Assembly (NCBI RefSeq): GCF_000430625.1
Contig: NZ_AUMJ01000004.1
Span: 62,001-126,000, forward strand
Length of the DNA stretch: 64,000 nt
Origin: Aneurinibacillus terranovensis DSM 18919
GTDB taxonomy: Bacteria; Bacillota; Bacilli; Aneurinibacillales; Aneurinibacillaceae
Reading direction: 5' to 3'
The notes under the pieces were generated by a model. It was not told the DNA's origin, ran no database searches, and saw only the letters and a list, made by a program, of their open reading frames with translations. Each line of letters begins with the position of its first letter. Positions within the stretch are counted from its first letter, which is position 1. Made by a program: the position numbers and the translations under genes. Positions 49,858 through 60,400 of this stretch are shown here, piece by piece.

Positions 49858-50862
49858 ATGATTATTGCCATTGATGCGATGGGAGGCGACTTTGCTCCCC
49901 ATGCAACAGTTGAAGGCTCTTTACAGGCTGCGAAAGATTGGCCGGACCTGCGTATTATTCTGGTCGGAGATGAACAACAGCTAATGCCTTTACTGGAAAA
50001 CGCGCCGAAAAATATCGAGGTACGCCACGCGAGCGAAATCATTTCTGCCGATGAAGAACCGGTTAAAGCGATGCGCCGCAAGCGAGACTCTTCCCTTGTT
50101 GTAGCAGTTACGATGGTAAAAAACAAAGAGGCAGATGCGTGCATTTCGGCAGGCAACACCGGGGCTTTTATGACGTCCGGGCTGTTGATTACCGGCCGGA
50201 TTAAGGGGATCGAACGTCCGGCCTTAAGCCCGATTGTCCCTACAATTAGCGGTCAGGGGGTTATGATTTTGGATGCCGGGGCCAATATGGATGTAGGGCC
50301 TAAAAATCTTCTCCAATATGCCATAATGGGAAGCATCTATGCAGAAAAGGTAATGAAGGTGGAAAAACCGCGGATTGGCCTTTTGAATGTCGGGACAGAG
50401 GCCGGTAAAGGAAGCGAGTTAACAAAGGAAGCATACGGGCTGCTGCAGAACAGTTCGGTCAATTTTATCGGCAATGTAGAGGCTCGCGACGTTACGGAGC
50501 ATGTATGTGATGTCGTTGTCTGCGATGGGTTTTCCGGAAATATTTTGCTTAAAACAATGGAAGGTATGGCGCGTGCCATCTTTAATATTATGAAAGAGGA
50601 GTTTACTCGCAATATTCCAAGTAAAGCCGCAGCGATGATGTTAAAGCCGGCTTTAAAGCGAATTAAGCTGCAGATGGACTATGCGGAATATGGCGGTGCA
50701 CTCCTTATGGGGATCCAGGGTACGTGCATCAAGGCGCACGGTTCCTCGAACGCCCGGGCCATCCGAAATGCGATTGCCCAGGCAAAGAGCTTTGTCGAAC
50801 AGGACGTAAATATGTTAATTGCGCAAGAAATACAGGGAGAAAGTGGTGAAGGAAATGAGTAA
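49858..50862 (+). CDS. plsX: Phosphate acyltransferase PlsX
   Basis: PlsX converts acyl-ACP to acyl-phosphate for PlsY, starting phospholipid synthesis; the FakA pathway in this window feeds the same pool. The 334-residue product begins [20 protein letters not shown] and contains [12 protein letters not shown] and [19 protein letters not shown] precedes the ATG. The end overlaps fabH by eight bases (ATGAGTAA). Confidence 0.96.
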   Translation: MIIAIDAMGGDFAPHATVEGSLQAAKDWPDLRIILVGDEQQLMPLLENAPKNIEVRHASEIISADEEPVKAMRRKRDSSLVVAVTMVKNKEADACISAGNTGAFMTSGLLITGRIKGIERPALSPIVPTISGQGVMILDAGANMDVGPKNLLQYAIMGSIYAEKVMKVEKPRIGLLNVGTEAGKGSELTKEAYGLLQNSSVNFIGNVEARDVTEHVCDVVVCDGFSGNILLKTMEGMARAIFNIMKEEFTRNIPSKAAAMMLKPALKRIKLQMDYAEYGGALLMGIQGTCIKAHGSSNARAIRNAIAQAKSFVEQDVNMLIAQEIQGESGEGNE

Positions 50863-51868
50863 GGAACGTTCAGTGGGTATTCTTGGAACCGGTCGTTATT
50901 TGCCGGAGCGAGTACTAACAAACGCAGATTTGGAAAAAATGGTAGACACCTCGGATGAATGGATCGTTTCCCGCACCGGAATTAGCGAGCGCCATATTGC
51001 ACGCGAAGATCAGGCTTCATCGGATCTGGCATTTGAGGCGGCCTCCCGTGCCCTTGAAACATCCGGCGTGGCAGCTGAAGACCTTGATCTGATTATTATT
51101 ACTACGGTAACTCCGGACATGTTTTTTCCGTCCACAGCCTGCATCGTGCAGGAAAAACTGGGGGCAAAGAAAGCAGCCGCTTTTGATTTGTCCGCGGCCT
51201 GCTCCGGCTTTTTATATGGCGCATCCGTTGCCACGCAGTTTATCAAAAGTGGAATGTACCGTTATGTACTGGTTGTCGGGGTAGAGAGTCTTTCGAAAAT
51301 TACGGATTACACGGATCGCAGCACGTGTGTATTGTTCGGTGATGGCGCGGGTGCCGCTGTTATCGGACCGGTGGAAGATGGAATGGGCTTTCTTTCGTTC
51401 GACCTTGGCGCGGACGGAAGCGGCGCGGAATCGCTCAAGCTGCCAGCCGGTGGTTCACGCAAGCCGCTATCTAAAGTTGAACCGGGCAGTCGTGATAATT
51501 TCCTCTATATGAGCGGTAACGAGGTATTTAAATTTGCTGTACGCGTGATGGGTTCCGCCTGTGACAGAGTGCTGGAGAAAGCGGGTCTTACGAAGGAAGA
51601 TGTCGATTTTCTCGTACCGCACCAGGCCAATATTCGAATTATAGATTCTGCCATGCGGCGCCTCGGTTTGTCCGAAGATAAAGTGGTTGTCAACTTGAAT
51701 CGTTACGGAAATATGTCCTCGGCGTCAATCCCGGTGGCTCTTGACGAAGCGGTGAGCGAAGGGCGGATTAAAGAGGGAGATACGCTTGTACTGGTGGGAT
51801 TCGGCGGCGGCCTCACATGGGGTGCTACCGCAATCAAATGGTCAACAAAAGAGAAAGGACGCGAATAA
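50855..51868 (+). CDS. fabH: Beta-ketoacyl-ACP synthase III
   Basis: FabH starts fatty-acid synthesis by condensing acyl-CoA with malonyl-ACP; in Bacillales it prefers branched primers. The predicted 337-residue protein shows the catalytic Cys in DLSAACSGF, His in PHQANIRI and Asn in [10 protein letters not shown]. The start is open: ATG 50855 overlaps plsX, while GTG 50846 has the better site AGGGAG at six-base spacing and would add three residues. In B. subtilis fabH is elsewhere; here it lies inside the fapR operon. Confidence 0.95.
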   Translation: MSKERSVGILGTGRYLPERVLTNADLEKMVDTSDEWIVSRTGISERHIAREDQASSDLAFEAASRALETSGVAAEDLDLIIITTVTPDMFFPSTACIVQEKLGAKKAAAFDLSAACSGFLYGASVATQFIKSGMYRYVLVVGVESLSKITDYTDRSTCVLFGDGAGAAVIGPVEDGMGFLSFDLGADGSGAESLKLPAGGSRKPLSKVEPGSRDNFLYMSGNEVFKFAVRVMGSACDRVLEKAGLTKEDVDFLVPHQANIRIIDSAMRRLGLSEDKVVVNLNRYGNMSSASIPVALDEAVSEGRIKEGDTLVLVGFGGGLTWGATAIKWSTKEKGRE

Positions 51869-51872
51869 AAAA

Positions 51873-52820
51873 ATGGGTAAAATAGCGTTTATATTTCCCG
51901 GCCAGGGCTCTCAATTTGTTGGCATGGGCAAAGATTTCTATGAAGCGGAGCCAGCGGCCAGGAACGTATTTGACGCCGCGGATCAAGCGCTCGGGTTTTC
52001 CCTTTCCAAACTTTGCTTTGAAGGGCCGGAGGAGGAACTGCGCCTGACGGCGAACACGCAGCCGGCCCTCTTAACGACAAGTACGGCTATCCTGCGGGTG
52101 ATAGAAGAGAAGATAGGGATTGTGCCCGACTACGCAGCCGGGCACAGCCTTGGCGAATATTCCGCGCTTGTTGCGGTAGGATCCCTTGCTTTCGGGGATG
52201 CGGTACAAATCGTCCGGGCACGCGGCGAATATATGGAACAGGCGGTTCCCGCCGGACAGGGAGCAATGGCCGCGGTCATGGGGATGGATCGCGAACCTCT
52301 CGCCGGGCTGTGCACGCAGGTTGCGGCAACGGGGGACCCTGTACAGCTGGCCAACCTCAATTGTCCCGGGCAGATCGTGATTTCCGGAAGTGCCGCGGGA
52401 GTATCGAAAGCGGGAGACATGGCGAAAGAGGCGGGGGCTAAACGCGTCATACCACTCAATGTCAGCGGTCCATTCCATTCTGTGTTGATGGAACCGGCAG
52501 CAGTAAAACTCCAGGAGAAGCTAGGCGGCTATGAAATCAACAATGCGAAAGCGCTTGTTGTCGCTAACGTTTCCGCTAAGGCTATCACTAACCAAACAGA
52601 CATTCGCACTGCACTTATCGAGCAGGTGGCTTCGCCTGTTTTATGGGAAGATTCCGTTCGTTTTATGCTGGAAGCAGGAGTGGATCTCTTCGTTGAGATT
52701 GGCCCTGGAACGGTGCTCTCCGGTCTCGTAAAAAAGGTGGATCGCAAAGTGAAAACGATCGCCATTTCGGATATTCCCACGCTTGAAAAGGCGGTAGAGG
52801 AACTGAAAGCGCTGGTCTAA
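51873..52820 (+). CDS. fabD: Malonyl-CoA:ACP transacylase
   Basis: FabD loads malonyl groups onto acyl carrier protein. The predicted 315-residue protein begins MGKIAFIFPGQGSQFVGMG and has the catalytic Ser in AGHSLGEYSAL and His in VSGPFHSVLM. ATG 51873 is four bases after fabH; AAGGA is about 13 bases upstream, a long spacing, but an upstream in-frame start would lie deep in fabH. Confidence 0.95.
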   Translation: MGKIAFIFPGQGSQFVGMGKDFYEAEPAARNVFDAADQALGFSLSKLCFEGPEEELRLTANTQPALLTTSTAILRVIEEKIGIVPDYAAGHSLGEYSALVAVGSLAFGDAVQIVRARGEYMEQAVPAGQGAMAAVMGMDREPLAGLCTQVAATGDPVQLANLNCPGQIVISGSAAGVSKAGDMAKEAGAKRVIPLNVSGPFHSVLMEPAAVKLQEKLGGYEINNAKALVVANVSAKAITNQTDIRTALIEQVASPVLWEDSVRFMLEAGVDLFVEIGPGTVLSGLVKKVDRKVKTIAISDIPTLEKAVEELKALV

Positions 52821-52844
52821 TAGAGAAAAGGGGGAAGAAAGCGC

Positions 52845-53585
52845 ATGTTACAAGGAAAAGCAGCGCTTGTTACAGGGGCGTCCCGGGGTATCGGCCGGGC
52901 GATCGCGGTTTCGCTTGCGGAGCAGGGAGCGGACATCGCGGTCAATTATGCCGGAAACGAAGCGGCCGCGAAGGAAGTAGCAGACATCATCAGCGGGATG
53001 GGGCGCAAAGCTATTCTCGTGAAGGCCGACGTTGCGAATGCCGAACAGGTGGAAGGGATGGTCAAGCAGGTGATCGAAGCGTTTGGAAAGCTTGATATCC
53101 TAGTCAACAATGCGGGAATTACCCGTGACAATCTTCTGATGCGCATGAAAGAAGAAGACTTTGACCAGGTCATCGCAACCAACCTGAAAGGCGTGTTTAA
53201 CTGCATTAAAGCGGTTACTCGCCCGATGATGAAAGCGCGAGGCGGACGGATTATCAATATTTCATCGGTGGTTGGCGTTATGGGCAACGCCGGGCAGGCG
53301 AATTATGTCGCCGCTAAAGCGGGTGTGATTGGACTGACGAAATCGGCGGCCCGCGAACTTGCCAGTCGGAATATTACCGTCAATGCGGTGGCCCCCGGGT
53401 TCATTGAAACGGACATGACGGATGTTCTTGGTGAAGAAACAACAGGTGCCCTTCTTTCACAAATTCCGCTGGCACGGCTTGGCAAGCCGGAAGATGTGGC
53501 GAACGTCGTAAAATTTCTCGCTTCCGATGAATCATCGTATATGACAGGCCAGGTTTTGCATGTAGATGGTGGCATGTACATGTAA
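52845..53585 (+). CDS. fabG: 3-oxoacyl-ACP reductase
   Basis: FabG reduces beta-ketoacyl-ACP with NADPH. The 246-residue short-chain dehydrogenase has the cofactor motif [10 protein letters not shown], the NNAGI motif, the catalytic Ser in ISSVVG and the YVAAK tyrosine-lysine pair. GGGGG lies before the ATG. It is 24 bases after fabD and 35 before the acpP start. Confidence 0.96.
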   Translation: MLQGKAALVTGASRGIGRAIAVSLAEQGADIAVNYAGNEAAAKEVADIISGMGRKAILVKADVANAEQVEGMVKQVIEAFGKLDILVNNAGITRDNLLMRMKEEDFDQVIATNLKGVFNCIKAVTRPMMKARGGRIINISSVVGVMGNAGQANYVAAKAGVIGLTKSAARELASRNITVNAVAPGFIETDMTDVLGEETTGALLSQIPLARLGKPEDVANVVKFLASDESSYMTGQVLHVDGGMYM

Positions 53586-53620
53586 CAATATCGTATAATA
53601 CTTGAGGGGAGGTGAATGAA

Positions 53621-53854
53621 TTGGCTGATACTTTCGACCGTGTAAAGAAAATTATCGTTGATCGCCTCGGTGTTGACGAATCTGAAATTACAATGGAAGC
53701 ATCATTTAAAGACAATCTGGGTGCAGATTCTCTTGATGTTGTAGAATTAGTTATGGAACTCGAAGATGAATTCGACCTTGAGATTTCTGATGAGGATGCT
53801 GAGAAGATCGCAACTGTGGGTGACGTGATTAATTACATAAACTCACATAAGTAA
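53621..53854 (+). CDS. acpP: Acyl carrier protein
   Basis: AcpP carries growing acyl chains on a phosphopantetheine arm. I chose TTG 53621, six bases after GGGGAGGTG: the resulting 77-residue protein starts [11 protein letters not shown] and aligns end to end with B. subtilis AcpA. The GTG at 53612 would overlap the binding site. The arm attaches to Ser37 in [10 protein letters not shown], and the acidic helix II is typical. A hairpin follows 18 bases after the stop. Confidence 0.95.
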   Translation: MADTFDRVKKIIVDRLGVDESEITMEASFKDNLGADSLDVVELVMELEDEFDLEISDEDAEKIATVGDVINYINSHK

Positions 53855-53872
53855 GTAGAGTAGTCTAGTTAG

Positions 53873-53901
53873 AAGTCCCGTATATTTTACATGCGGGACT
53901 T
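53873..53901 (+). terminator. Hairpin between acpP and fabF
   Basis: AAGTCCCG pairs with CGGGACTT around a 13-base loop. The following TTCTAAG is a weak T tract, so some readthrough into fabF is likely. Confidence 0.55.
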
Positions 53902-53962
53902 TCTAAGTAGATAAGAATGAATATCAGTTCATGGAGCTGTTTAACATAGCAGAGGTGAAATT

Positions 53963-55204
53963 ATGAAAAATCGTGTAGTGGTAACAGGTATGGGAGCGGT
54001 GACTCCAATTGGTAACAATGCAGCCGATTTCTGGGAAGGCCTCCTGAACGGTAAATCCGGTGTTGATTATATTACAGCGTTTGACACAGCGGATTATCCG
54101 ACAAAAATAGCGGCAGAAGTAAAAAATTTCAACCCGGAAGATTACTTGGAAAGAAAAGACGTAAAGCGCACGGATCGCTTTGTTCAGTTTGCTGTCGCTG
54201 CGGCGAAAATGGCCGTGGAGGATGCGAAACTCGATATTGGCGAAGAAAACGCAGAACGAGTCGGTGTGTACATCGGTTCGGGCATCGGCGGACTCGGTAC
54301 GTGGGAAGATCAGCACACCATTTTGCTTGAGAAAGGCCCGCGCCGCGTCAGCCCGTTCTTTATTCCGATGATGATTGCGAATATGGCATCCGGCCAGGTA
54401 TCCATTGCGTTGGGCGCAAAAGGACCAAACAGCGCTGCGGTTACAGCGTGTGCGAGTGCTACCCACTCCATCGGAGATGCTTTTAAAATCATTGAGCGTG
54501 GCATTGCGGATGTGATGATTACAGGAGGGGCGGAAGCTACTGTTCGCCCGATGGCTCTTGCCGGTTTTTCCAGCGCAAAAGCACTTTCAACCCGTAATGA
54601 TGAACCGCAAAAAGCAAGCCGCCCATTCGACAAAGACCGGGATGGGTTTGTCATGGGTGAGGGTGCGGGTGTTATCGTCCTTGAATCACTGGAGCATGCG
54701 AAAAAACGAGGGGCCACAATTCTTGCTGAAATTATTGGATACGGGATGAGTGCGGACGCGTATCATCTTACCCAGCCGGCACCCGAAGGGGAAGGCGCGG
54801 CCCGGGCGATGACCGCAGCGCTGAAGGATGCGGGAATTGAACCAAGTCAAGTCGACTACATCAATGCCCACGGCACATCCACCGATTATAATGATAAATT
54901 TGAAACGATGGCTATCAAAAAGTCGTTTGGTGAGCATGCTTATAAAGTAGCAATCAGTTCAACGAAGTCCATGACGGGACATTTGCTTGGCGCGGCGGGC
55001 GGGGTTGAGGCGATTGCCTGCACGCTTGCGATTCGCGATCACATCGTCCCGCCAACGATCAATTATGAGACTCCGGACCCGGAATGCGACTTGGATTATG
55101 TGCCAAATGAAGCGAGAAAGATGGATGTAAACATTGCAATGTCTAATTCATTGGGATTCGGTGGCCATAATGCGACAATTATCTTTAAAAAATACACGGA
55201 TTGA
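53963..55204 (+). CDS. fabF: Beta-ketoacyl-ACP synthase II
   Basis: FabF elongates acyl chains. The 413-residue product has the nucleophile Cys in [14 protein letters not shown] and the two active-site His residues in [11 protein letters not shown] and [18 protein letters not shown] precedes the ATG. It stands between acpP and rnc; in B. subtilis it is paired with fabH elsewhere, so this organism keeps nearly the whole elongation set together. Confidence 0.96.
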   Translation: MKNRVVVTGMGAVTPIGNNAADFWEGLLNGKSGVDYITAFDTADYPTKIAAEVKNFNPEDYLERKDVKRTDRFVQFAVAAAKMAVEDAKLDIGEENAERVGVYIGSGIGGLGTWEDQHTILLEKGPRRVSPFFIPMMIANMASGQVSIALGAKGPNSAAVTACASATHSIGDAFKIIERGIADVMITGGAEATVRPMALAGFSSAKALSTRNDEPQKASRPFDKDRDGFVMGEGAGVIVLESLEHAKKRGATILAEIIGYGMSADAYHLTQPAPEGEGAARAMTAALKDAGIEPSQVDYINAHGTSTDYNDKFETMAIKKSFGEHAYKVAISSTKSMTGHLLGAAGGVEAIACTLAIRDHIVPPTINYETPDPECDLDYVPNEARKMDVNIAMSNSLGFGGHNATIIFKKYTD

Positions 55205-55225
55205 GCATTTGGTGGTGAACAGGTT

Positions 55226-55915
55226 TTGGATTTTCTACAGCTACAGAATCAATTAGGCATACGCTATAAAAATGAAAAACTGCTCAAACAGGCGTTTACC
55301 CATTCATCGTATGTGAACGAACACCGGGGAAAGCCATTTCAGGACAATGAACGCCTTGAGTTTTTGGGAGATGCCGTGCTTGAACTAACGGTTTCGCAAT
55401 TTCTCTACATGAATTATCCGAAAATGTCGGAAGGTGAGCTGACGAAATTGCGCGCTTCTATCGTATGTGAACCTTCCCTTGTGCATTTTGCCAACCAGCT
55501 TCACTTTGGGGATCTCGTGCTGCTTGGCAAAGGGGAGGAACTGACGGGGGGGCGCTACCGTCCGGCGCTGTTAGCCGATGTTTTTGAGGCGTTTATCGGT
55601 TCGCTTTATCTCGATCAGGGGATTGAGGAAGTCTTTCGCTTTCTTGAAAAATATGTGTACCCGAGCATTAACCAGGGTAATTTTACCCGGGTCATCGATT
55701 ACAAAAGTCAGTTGCAGGAATTTGTCCAACATGACAGTCTCGGTGAAATCCATTACCGGATTGTCCAGGAATACGGTCCCGCGCACAACCGGGAGTTTGT
55801 TTCGGAAGTAACGCTGAATGGAAGCGTAATGGGACAGGGAAAAGGCCGCTCCAAGAAAGAAGCGGAACAGAACGCAGCCCAGGTGGCCATGCAGCTGCTT
55901 AAGGTAAAGCGATAA
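55226..55915 (+). CDS. rnc: Ribonuclease III
   Basis: RNase III cuts double-stranded RNA, including rRNA precursors. The 229-residue protein starts at TTG 55226 after GGTGGTGAAC, has the catalytic signature [14 protein letters not shown], and ends with a double-stranded RNA-binding domain (about 155-225, [18 protein letters not shown]). It is 21 bases after fabF and 14 before the next gene. Confidence 0.95.
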   Translation: MDFLQLQNQLGIRYKNEKLLKQAFTHSSYVNEHRGKPFQDNERLEFLGDAVLELTVSQFLYMNYPKMSEGELTKLRASIVCEPSLVHFANQLHFGDLVLLGKGEELTGGRYRPALLADVFEAFIGSLYLDQGIEEVFRFLEKYVYPSINQGNFTRVIDYKSQLQEFVQHDSLGEIHYRIVQEYGPAHNREFVSEVTLNGSVMGQGKGRSKKEAEQNAAQVAMQLLKVKR

Positions 55916-55929
55916 AGCAAGGTGATAAC

Positions 55930-56994
55930 ATGAAACAGCATGTCAATATTGCTGTATTTGTCCCCCACCAGGGGTGTCCGAAAGATTGTGTGTTTTGCAA
56001 TCAATCCCGGATTACCGGACAAAAACGGGAAAACATACTGACCGGGGAAGCTGTGCGGGCATCGATTGAAAATCAGCTTTCAACGGTGCAGCCCGGGCAA
56101 TCTGCTGAAATTGCATACTTTGGCGGGAGCTTTACCGGTCTGCCGCGCAAATACCAGACGATGCTGCTGTCGGTTGCCAGGGAGTATATAGATGCAGGAC
56201 GTGTGCAGGGCATCAGGTTGTCCACGCGGCCGGATTACATTGCGGACCACATTATGGAGTATTTGTTAACGTACGGGGTAACCACGGTGGAGCTTGGCTG
56301 CCAGTCGCTTGATAATGAAGTGCTTGAGCTTTCAAAACGGGGGCATACGGCTGAAGATGTGGTGAAAGCCGTCAAGATCGTTCGCAAGTTTCCTTCTGTC
56401 CGGCTTGGCCTTCAGGTTCTTCCGGGGTTACCGGGCGATACGCTTGAAAAAAGCATGGAGACGATCAAAACGATTGTCGCCCTTGCCCCGGATTTTGTGC
56501 GGATCTATCCGGCACTTGTCATTGCCGGTACGGAACTGGAATGGCTATATGTCACGCATCAGTATAAGCCTTTAACGGTGGAAGAGGCAGTCCGCTGGGT
56601 CGCTGAAATGTGGGTACCGCTCCTACAAGCTGATATTCCCGTTATTCGAATGGGATTGCATTCTTCCGAAGACATTCGTTCAGACGGTACCTTATTGGCC
56701 GGTCCTTTCCATCCTTCGTTTCGCCAACTGGTGGAAGAAGAATTGTACAGCCGCTTGTTGAAGCGAATGATAGAAGAGATTGGCACGGTTACGAATGATT
56801 TGGAAGTATGGATTCACCCGGCCGATGAAACGCCTCTGCGCGGCAGGGGCGGAGTGAACTGGCGGGGATTCGTATCCGGTTTCGCCCATTCACGGGTCGC
56901 ACTCCGTACTTCCCGCACGTGCAAACGTCAGCAAATCAGCTGGCGCACCGCAGGTTTGGATGACTCGCAGACGCTGTCGTTTAGCAGCGTATAA
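55930..56994 (+). CDS. Radical SAM protein of the Elp3-like group
   Basis: The 354-residue protein has the iron-sulphur motif in CPKDCVFCNQS (CxxxCxxC) and SAM-domain features FGGSFTGLP and STRPDYI, then LQVLPGLPGDT. It resembles the Elp3/YhcC-like radical SAM proteins found between rnc and smc in Paenibacillaceae-type genomes. The acetyltransferase domain of true Elp3 is missing. The last 40 residues are rich in Arg and Ser and I could not match them. Target unknown. Confidence 0.82.
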   Translation: MKQHVNIAVFVPHQGCPKDCVFCNQSRITGQKRENILTGEAVRASIENQLSTVQPGQSAEIAYFGGSFTGLPRKYQTMLLSVAREYIDAGRVQGIRLSTRPDYIADHIMEYLLTYGVTTVELGCQSLDNEVLELSKRGHTAEDVVKAVKIVRKFPSVRLGLQVLPGLPGDTLEKSMETIKTIVALAPDFVRIYPALVIAGTELEWLYVTHQYKPLTVEEAVRWVAEMWVPLLQADIPVIRMGLHSSEDIRSDGTLLAGPFHPSFRQLVEEELYSRLLKRMIEEIGTVTNDLEVWIHPADETPLRGRGGVNWRGFVSGFAHSRVALRTSRTCKRQQISWRTAGLDDSQTLSFSSV

Positions 56995-57008
56995 ACGCAC
57001 CTCGATAG

Positions 57009-57045
57009 AAACCCAGTCACCTTTTTTTCGACAGGAGCTGGGTTT
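57009..57045 (+). terminator. Probable terminator after the radical SAM gene
   Basis: AAACCCAG and CTGGGTTT pair around a 21-base loop and are followed by TATTCTCG. The T tract is short, and the loop itself contains seven T. Confidence 0.5.
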
Positions 57046-57062
57046 TATTCTCGCCTTCTGCT

Positions 57063-57297
57063 TTTTTTGCCAGATCGCAATCTGGGTAGCACAAAGAGAG
57101 ACAATCGGGCCTAAAAACATCCCCAAACTTCGGAGAAGCACTGGGTAGCGGGAAAAAAGCAAAAAATAAACATCCGTCCATTCCATTTACCCACCGAGAT
57201 GTTTCGAGACGGTCCCCAAACGTAAGAACAGCACGGACGCCGAAAGCTTCCCCGCAAGGGAAAATTCTGCAAAATAAACGGATTCGATGCATCTCGG
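57063..57297. repeat. Repeat family B, rearranged copy B3
   Basis: Bases 57063-57182 equal the left half of the family B element on the minus strand (GTGCTTCTCCGAAGTTTGGG, TTAGGCCCGA). Bases 57183-57297 equal its right half on the plus strand (GAGATGTTTCGAGACGG, CGGATTCGATGCATCT). The halves are therefore inverted relative to the copy at 43091. It fills most of the 411-base gap between the radical SAM gene and smc. Confidence 0.7.
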
Positions 57298-57343
57298 GAT
57301 AACCGTTTTTTTTACCACAACTGAGTTTGGTTCACTTGCAGGA

Positions 57344-57372
57344 ATGACATCCTTCCCAAACGAATGTATACT
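57344..57372 (+). promoter_or_regulatory. Possible promoter of smc
   Basis: ATGACA and TATACT are separated by 17 bases. The start would lie about 30 bases before the smc start codon, after the repeat. Confidence 0.5.
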
Positions 57373-57405
57373 GCAAAGACGCAAGAAAATAAAGGAGGCA
57401 TATGG

Positions 57406-60400
57406 ATGTACTTAAAGCGCCTCGAACTAACAGGTTTTAAATCATTTGCCGATAGAACCGAATTGGAATTTGTGCCGGGAATTACGGCGGTAGTGGGGCC
57501 GAACGGCAGCGGGAAGAGCAATATATCCGATGCGATTCGCTGGGTGCTCGGAGAGCAGAGCGCCAAAACGCTGCGGGGAGCCAAAATGGAAGACATTATT
57601 TTTTCCGGCAGCGATTCGCGAAAGGCTGTCAATTACTGTGAAGTATCGCTTACACTTGATAATTCCGATGACAAGCTGACGATTGATTTTTCAGAAGTGA
57701 CCGTGACGCGGCGCGTCTATCGTTCCGGTGATAGTGAATATTACATCAACCGCCAGAGCTGCCGGCTGCGGGACATCATTGAACTGTTTATGGATACCGG
57801 AGTCGGAAAAGAAGCTTATTCCGTTATCGGACAGGGCCGGATTGAAGAAATCCTGAGCACACGTTCGGAAGACAGGCGCGGGTTATTCGAAGAAGCGGCG
57901 GGCATTGTTAAATACAAAGCACGGAAACGGGAAGCCGTGAAAAAGCTCGATGAAACCGAACAAAATCTGGTCCGCATTCAAGATATTATGAGCGAAATCA
58001 CAGATCAAATAGACCCGCTCGCCGAGCAGGCGGAAAAAGCCAAACGCTATATCGAACTGAAAGAAGCGCTCAGGCAAAATGAAGTAGGCCTGTATGTCAA
58101 ACAATTTGATACGCTCCACCTGCAGTGGAATGAAATGAAAACGCTGGTGGAAGAACTCACAAACGAGCAGGTTGCGTCCACTGCTGAGGTAAATGGGCTT
58201 GATGCGCAGATGGTGGATTTGCGCCACCATGCGAGTGAGCAGGACCAGGTGCTTGAAGAGCTTCAGCAGCGGCTGCTCGATGTAACGGAAGATGCCGAAC
58301 GGAAGGAAGGGTTGCGGGAGGTTCTCCGTGAGCGGCTCCGCAATAACAGCAAAAATAAGCAGGAGTCACGAAATAAAGCAATCGCACTGCAGGAAAGACA
58401 GGAGGACCTGCGCAGGCAGTTAGAGGTGTGTGAACGGAATGTTGAGAACGCAAGGGAAGCGCTTGCCGAGCTTGAAAAGGAACTTGCGCTGGAACAAAAA
58501 CGGTATGTGAATTTTACCGCTTTTTCAGACGGGGACGTGGATCGGCTGAAAGGTGACTATATTGAAATTTTGAACCAGATGGCATCCATGCGCAATGACC
58601 TCCGCCATTACCAGCAAATCATCGAAACTACCCGAGGCAAGTGGCAGCGGCTTGAAGAAAATAACCAGCAGCTGATCGAGGAAAAACAGCGGCTTTCCAC
58701 ACAGCGCGAACAGCTTGAAGCAGAATTGAAAATCATTTCAGAGAAGCTTGCCGCTGGTCTTCTTTTATTCAAAGAACAGGCAGCAAAGCAAAAAGAAAGC
58801 GCCGAACAGAAAACCCGCTGGCTTGAAGCGCTGCGAACGGGTGAACAAAAGCTCAACAATCTTCTTTCCCGCTACGATGTTTTAAAAGAGGTGCAGGCGG
58901 ATTTTTCAGGCTTTATGCAGGGTGTAAAAGAAGTCCTTAAAGCGCGGACACGTGGGTTTGAGGGGATTGAAGGCGCGGTTGCCGAACTTATCACCGTGGA
59001 AAAGCGTTTTGAAACCGCGATTGAAACCGCGCTGGGCGGTGCGTTACAGCATGTTGTCGTCCGCGATGAAGCGGTGGGCAGACAGGCGATTGCTTTTCTG
59101 AAACAAAATCGTGCAGGACGGGCTACCTTCCTTCCGCTTGACGTGATAAAGCCCCGGCAGCTGCAGCCCGCGGAAAGAGGACGGTTGGAGCATGAGCCGG
59201 GTGTAGTCGGTGTCGCAGCTGAACTTGTGGAAGTGGCTCCCCGGTACCGGAGCATCATTGAGAATATGCTTGGCCATGTGATCGTCACGACGAGCCTGGA
59301 AGAAGCGAATAAAGTCGCCCGACAGTTCCAGTACCGGTATCGCATTGTTACGCTGGAAGGAGATGTGGTGAATCCAGGTGGCTCTATGAGCGGGGGATCG
59401 CTGCAGCAGAAGACGAACCATTTGCTTGGCCGCCAGCGGGAGCTGGAACAATTAGAGGAAGCCATCCGGGAGCAGAAGAAGTCGAATGCGGAATGGTACC
59501 ACAAGCTGGAGGCGCTCTCCGACGAGCAGGCGAAGTGGGAGGAAAAACTCGAACAGCTTCGCAAGGAAGGCGAACAGCTTCGTATAAACGAACAGGAATT
59601 AAAGGGGCACATGCGGGAACTGGATGCCAAAGAGAAAAGCATTGCGGATCGCTGGGAGTTTTTCCAGCAGGATCAGGCGGTTCTCGACAAGGAGAACGCT
59701 CAGGCACAGCACAGGATTGCGAGAATCGAAGAAGAATTGGAAGAACTCGCGATCGCCGAACAGGAAAAACAGCAGGAAATCGAAGCGGCCGAGCGCAGCC
59801 GGCGGGAGAAAGAAACGAGCAGGGAAGAGTTAAATAGTCTGATTACCAATTTGAAGGTTCAGGCAGCAACTCTCAGGGAACAGCATGAAGCGCATAAAAA
59901 GGAATGGGAACGCCTGACCGCCGAATTGCGCCAGATCACGCAGGAAGTAGAACAAACGACAAGGCAGATCCTCATGCTTGATTCGCACGGGGCGAACAGC
60001 GATGAAGAGGAGGAAAAGCTGGATGCCGAAATACGGGAGCTTCGTGCCCGAAAAGAACAATACACATTACATATTCAGGATCAGCGCCAGAAACGCCAGG
60101 ACGTATACCAGCGAATCGAGGTCCATGAACAGGCCAGAAAAGAAAAGCGCCGCGAACTGAAACAAATTGAAGAGCGGCTGCACAAGACCGAGGTGAAGGT
60201 GGAACGTTTTGACGTTGAACTCGATAATTTGCTTCACAAACTGCGCGATGAATATGAACTCAGCTATGAAATGGCAAAAACAACATTTGAACAACCGGAA
60301 AATATGGAAGAGGCGGAGCAGGTTGTCAAATCGCTGAAAGCTGAGATCGCTGAGCTTGGCACCGTCAATCTCGGGGCGATTGAAGAATACGAACGGCTGC

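Noticed and set aside
49329-50159. A 276-codon minus-strand frame across fapR and plsX
   Set aside because: It is Ser/Arg/Thr-rich, covers the junction of two real genes and has no family features.
56860-57000. Possible frameshift at the 3' end of the radical SAM gene
   Set aside because: The last 40 residues looked odd, but the other two frames gave no better family match and the end can be read as a normal variable tail.
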